Part shown: positions 62,766 through 64,000 of the stretch, one piece after another
How positions within the stretch are numbered: position 1 is the first letter of the stretch
How the letters are laid out: the number at the start of each line of letters is the position of its first letter
Assembly (NCBI RefSeq): GCF_000934755.1
Contig: NZ_KN882175.1
Location: forward strand, 148,456 to 212,455
Direction: 5' to 3'
DNA: 64,000 nucleotides
DNA from: Desulfonatronovibrio magnus
GTDB lineage: Bacteria; Desulfobacterota; Desulfovibrionia; Desulfovibrionales; Desulfonatronovibrionaceae
Program-made: the position numbers and the translations under genes
The notes under the pieces: generated by a model
The model's database searches: none
Seen by the model: the letters and a program-made list of their open reading frames with translations, nothing else
Told to the model about the DNA's origin: nothing

Positions 62766-63499
62766 TAAACTACAACATTTTTGTAGAATAGGGAAACATT
62801 GTGATAAATTTCTTTTTTTGATTAGCTAAACACTTTCAGAAAACTGCATTTTAGAGCAATGATTGCAATATGGGCTTTTTTGAAGACCTGGATGCAGGTA
62901 TTTTTTCGATTGTGTATCTTCTGCTGGAATTCAGTCTGATTATAGACTTTTCACCAAAGGCTGGATTAGAAACAAATGAAGATTCATTTATTTTGAATAC
63001 TGGCAAATCAAGGCTTGACAATTCAGGCAGGACTGAACTTTTTTCTGAACATGCACGTATAGTCTGCTATACAAAAACCTTCATCTTAACTGCTTAATGT
63101 TATGAAGCTCCCATAAGCTGATATGCTACTAATATCTCTCTTCTATCTAAAACTTTCTGTGTTTCCTGGTTCAGTTTGTATCGTTGTGGCTGATGCCTGG
63201 TCAATATAGATATTAGACATTTTTGGCATATGAGAATTAATCATATTGATTTTTTAAAAAATCTGTGCAATATTAGTTAGAGAGATAAATTTGTGTCACA
63301 AAGCCTACTTTCCAGATAAGTTTTCAGCTTAACCCACATGCCGCTACACATGAAAAACGCTAATCCTATTCAATTTTTTGAGTTCTTCCAGATATGCTCT
63401 TCAATTTTTATTAATCATTGTTTATGGCGAGTCTGTTTTAGACAAGAGCATGTAAGTTTTTTGAGCAATCATTTTAAGCACTGTTAAGTTGAGGTGTTA

Positions 63500-63760
63500 A
63501 TGCTTGAAATCAGATTTGAACTTGGCGCTCAAATCCATCTGCCAGTAAATTCGAGGATACCGGCATATAAACTGAGAGACAAGCTGCGTTTTTATGATAA
63601 TCACTTCTGGTTTTTTCAGGAGTCTGTTACGACCTTGGAAGATATTTATGAAAACAAAATCGACGTACTGATTAACAACAGATTTGTTAATGAATTTGCG
63701 CTCAGTGATCTGAGGCTTCCCCCATTGGTTGGACAAAAAATGGGTCAAGTTAAGGTGTAG
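63500..63760 (+). CDS. Small hypothetical protein
   Basis: 86 aa, no signal peptide or Cys. LEIRFELGAQIHLPVNSRIP begins it, and IYENKIDVLINNRFVNEFALSDLRLP has alternating strand character that could be part of a ubiquitin-like or small beta fold, but I recognise no family. The ATG at 63500 has GAGG five bases before it; an upstream GTG in frame overlaps the RBS. It stands between a repeat-rich gap and an insertion sequence, so it may be a host gene or an accessory one. Confidence 0.5.
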   Translation: MLEIRFELGAQIHLPVNSRIPAYKLRDKLRFYDNHFWFFQESVTTLEDIYENKIDVLINNRFVNEFALSDLRLPPLVGQKMGQVKV

Positions 63761-63782
63761 GCCACTGGTTTTTTTCAAGGGC

Positions 63783-63804
63783 AGGAACCCCCATGGGGGT
63801 TCCT
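63783..63804. terminator. Perfect 22-bp palindrome between small gene and IS3 fragment
   Basis: AGGAACCCCC followed by ATGGGGGTTCCT is a perfect palindrome, 22 bp after the small gene's stop codon and 10 bp before the transposase stop. It could stop transcription from both sides or be part of the IS end. No long T-run follows. Confidence 0.5.
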
Positions 63805-63813
63805 GGGATCGCA

Positions 63814-64000
63814 TCAGTTAATTCGTTCTTTGTCAAATAAATATGCATGCTCTGGAGTCCTTTTCCCCAAGGAATCATGCGGACGTTCCTGATTATAAAA
63901 GAGAAAATAATTCTTCAAATTTTCGAAGGCACCTCGGCCATCACTGTAATTCTTGAGGTAGACCTCTTCGTATTTTACTGATCGCCAAAGACGTTCGATA
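63814..64000 (-). CDS. IS3-family transposase OrfB, C-terminal part (cut by window edge)
   Basis: Minus strand, open to the window end; about 62 residues. It reads ERLWRSVKYEEVYLKNYSDG, then the RPHDSLGKRTPEHAYLF tail, which is the end of the DDE integrase core (the E of the catalytic triad lies in ERLWRS). The rest of the IS is beyond 64000, so the direct repeats and the left terminal inverted repeat are not visible. Confidence 0.88.
   Translation of the reverse strand, partial: IERLWRSVKYEEVYLKNYSDGRGAFENLKNYFLFYNQERPHDSLGKRTPEHAYLFDKERIN

Noticed and set aside
62870-63097. 75-codon plus-strand frame after the composite repeat
   Set aside because: No RBS, no recognisable protein pattern, and AT-rich composition like the surrounding non-coding DNA.

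Overview
The window looks like a chromosomal segment of a Gram-negative anaerobe, most likely a sulfate reducer of the Desulfovibrionales type (a Desulfonatronum/Desulfonatronovibrio-like lineage is my guess; this is inference from gene content, not a taxonomic assignment). Pointers are a TAXI-type TRAP transporter, a tungsten-type aldehyde ferredoxin oxidoreductase with its own ferredoxin, an archaeal-type FMN glutamate synthase, a Thi4 enzyme with histidine in place of the sacrificial cysteine (the sulfide-dependent form), lipoproteins, hook genes, and a six-gene 'GAK system' cluster of the kind I know mainly from Desulfovibrio relatives.

Layout. 0.1-2 kb: FecCD/FecE-type ABC importer (minus). 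2.6-4.1 kb: MgtE Mg2+ transporter. 4.7-8.7 kb: TAXI receptor, strong terminator, fused TRAP permease, UspA. 9.3-13.1 kb: FlgO-like envelope lipoproteins in divergent units. 13.4 kb: ArsC-type phosphatase/reductase. 14.2-20.8 kb: the GAK-type cluster: XXXCH protein, PHP-like hydrolase, amphi-Trp protein, PhoU-kinase fusion, ATP-grasp ligase and CofD-like transferase. 21.5-29.3 kb (minus): flgE, flgD, fliK and two glycosyltransferases. 29.7-33.2 kb (minus): diguanylate cyclase, CheC, CheY-like receiver, PanB. 33.6-35.8 kb: orphan HlyD-like protein and cardiolipin synthase. 36.9-40.6 kb (minus): Thi4 behind a TPP riboswitch plus terminator, then two secreted repeat proteins. 41-49.6 kb: nucleic-acid enzymes: SNF2 helicase, SWIM/HTH protein, Cys-cluster protein, an anchored unknown, and a large helicase-exonuclease that fuses MrfA- and MrfB-like parts. 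49.7-52.7 kb: sigma-54 activator and histidine kinase. 53.4-63.8 kb: aminotransferase, ferredoxin-AOR pair, flavin-binding protein, YitT membrane protein, DHH-CBS phosphoesterase, FMN glutamate synthase, and a small unknown. The right edge cuts an IS3-family transposase.

The intergenic space is unusually rich in dispersed repeats. I separate at least seven families: a composite REP/F1/F5 element up to about 0.6 kb; two short hairpin MITE-like families with perfect or near-perfect terminal inverted repeats (F2, 13 bp; F3, 18 bp); a long 0.15-0.37 kb repeat (F4); a short inverted repeat pair coding in frame for WIPAFAGMT-like peptides (F6); a GGCTCCAGCC-type repeat (F7); and one 134-bp element between convergent genes (F8). 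No tRNA, rRNA or CRISPR array was seen.

The most interesting system is the GAK-type cluster. Its enzymes (ligase, phospho-transferase-like, kinase, probable phosphoesterase) sit with two small amphi-Trp-type proteins, which suggests a modification or small-molecule pathway whose chemistry I cannot assign. All protein functions below are from motif reading without database searches.
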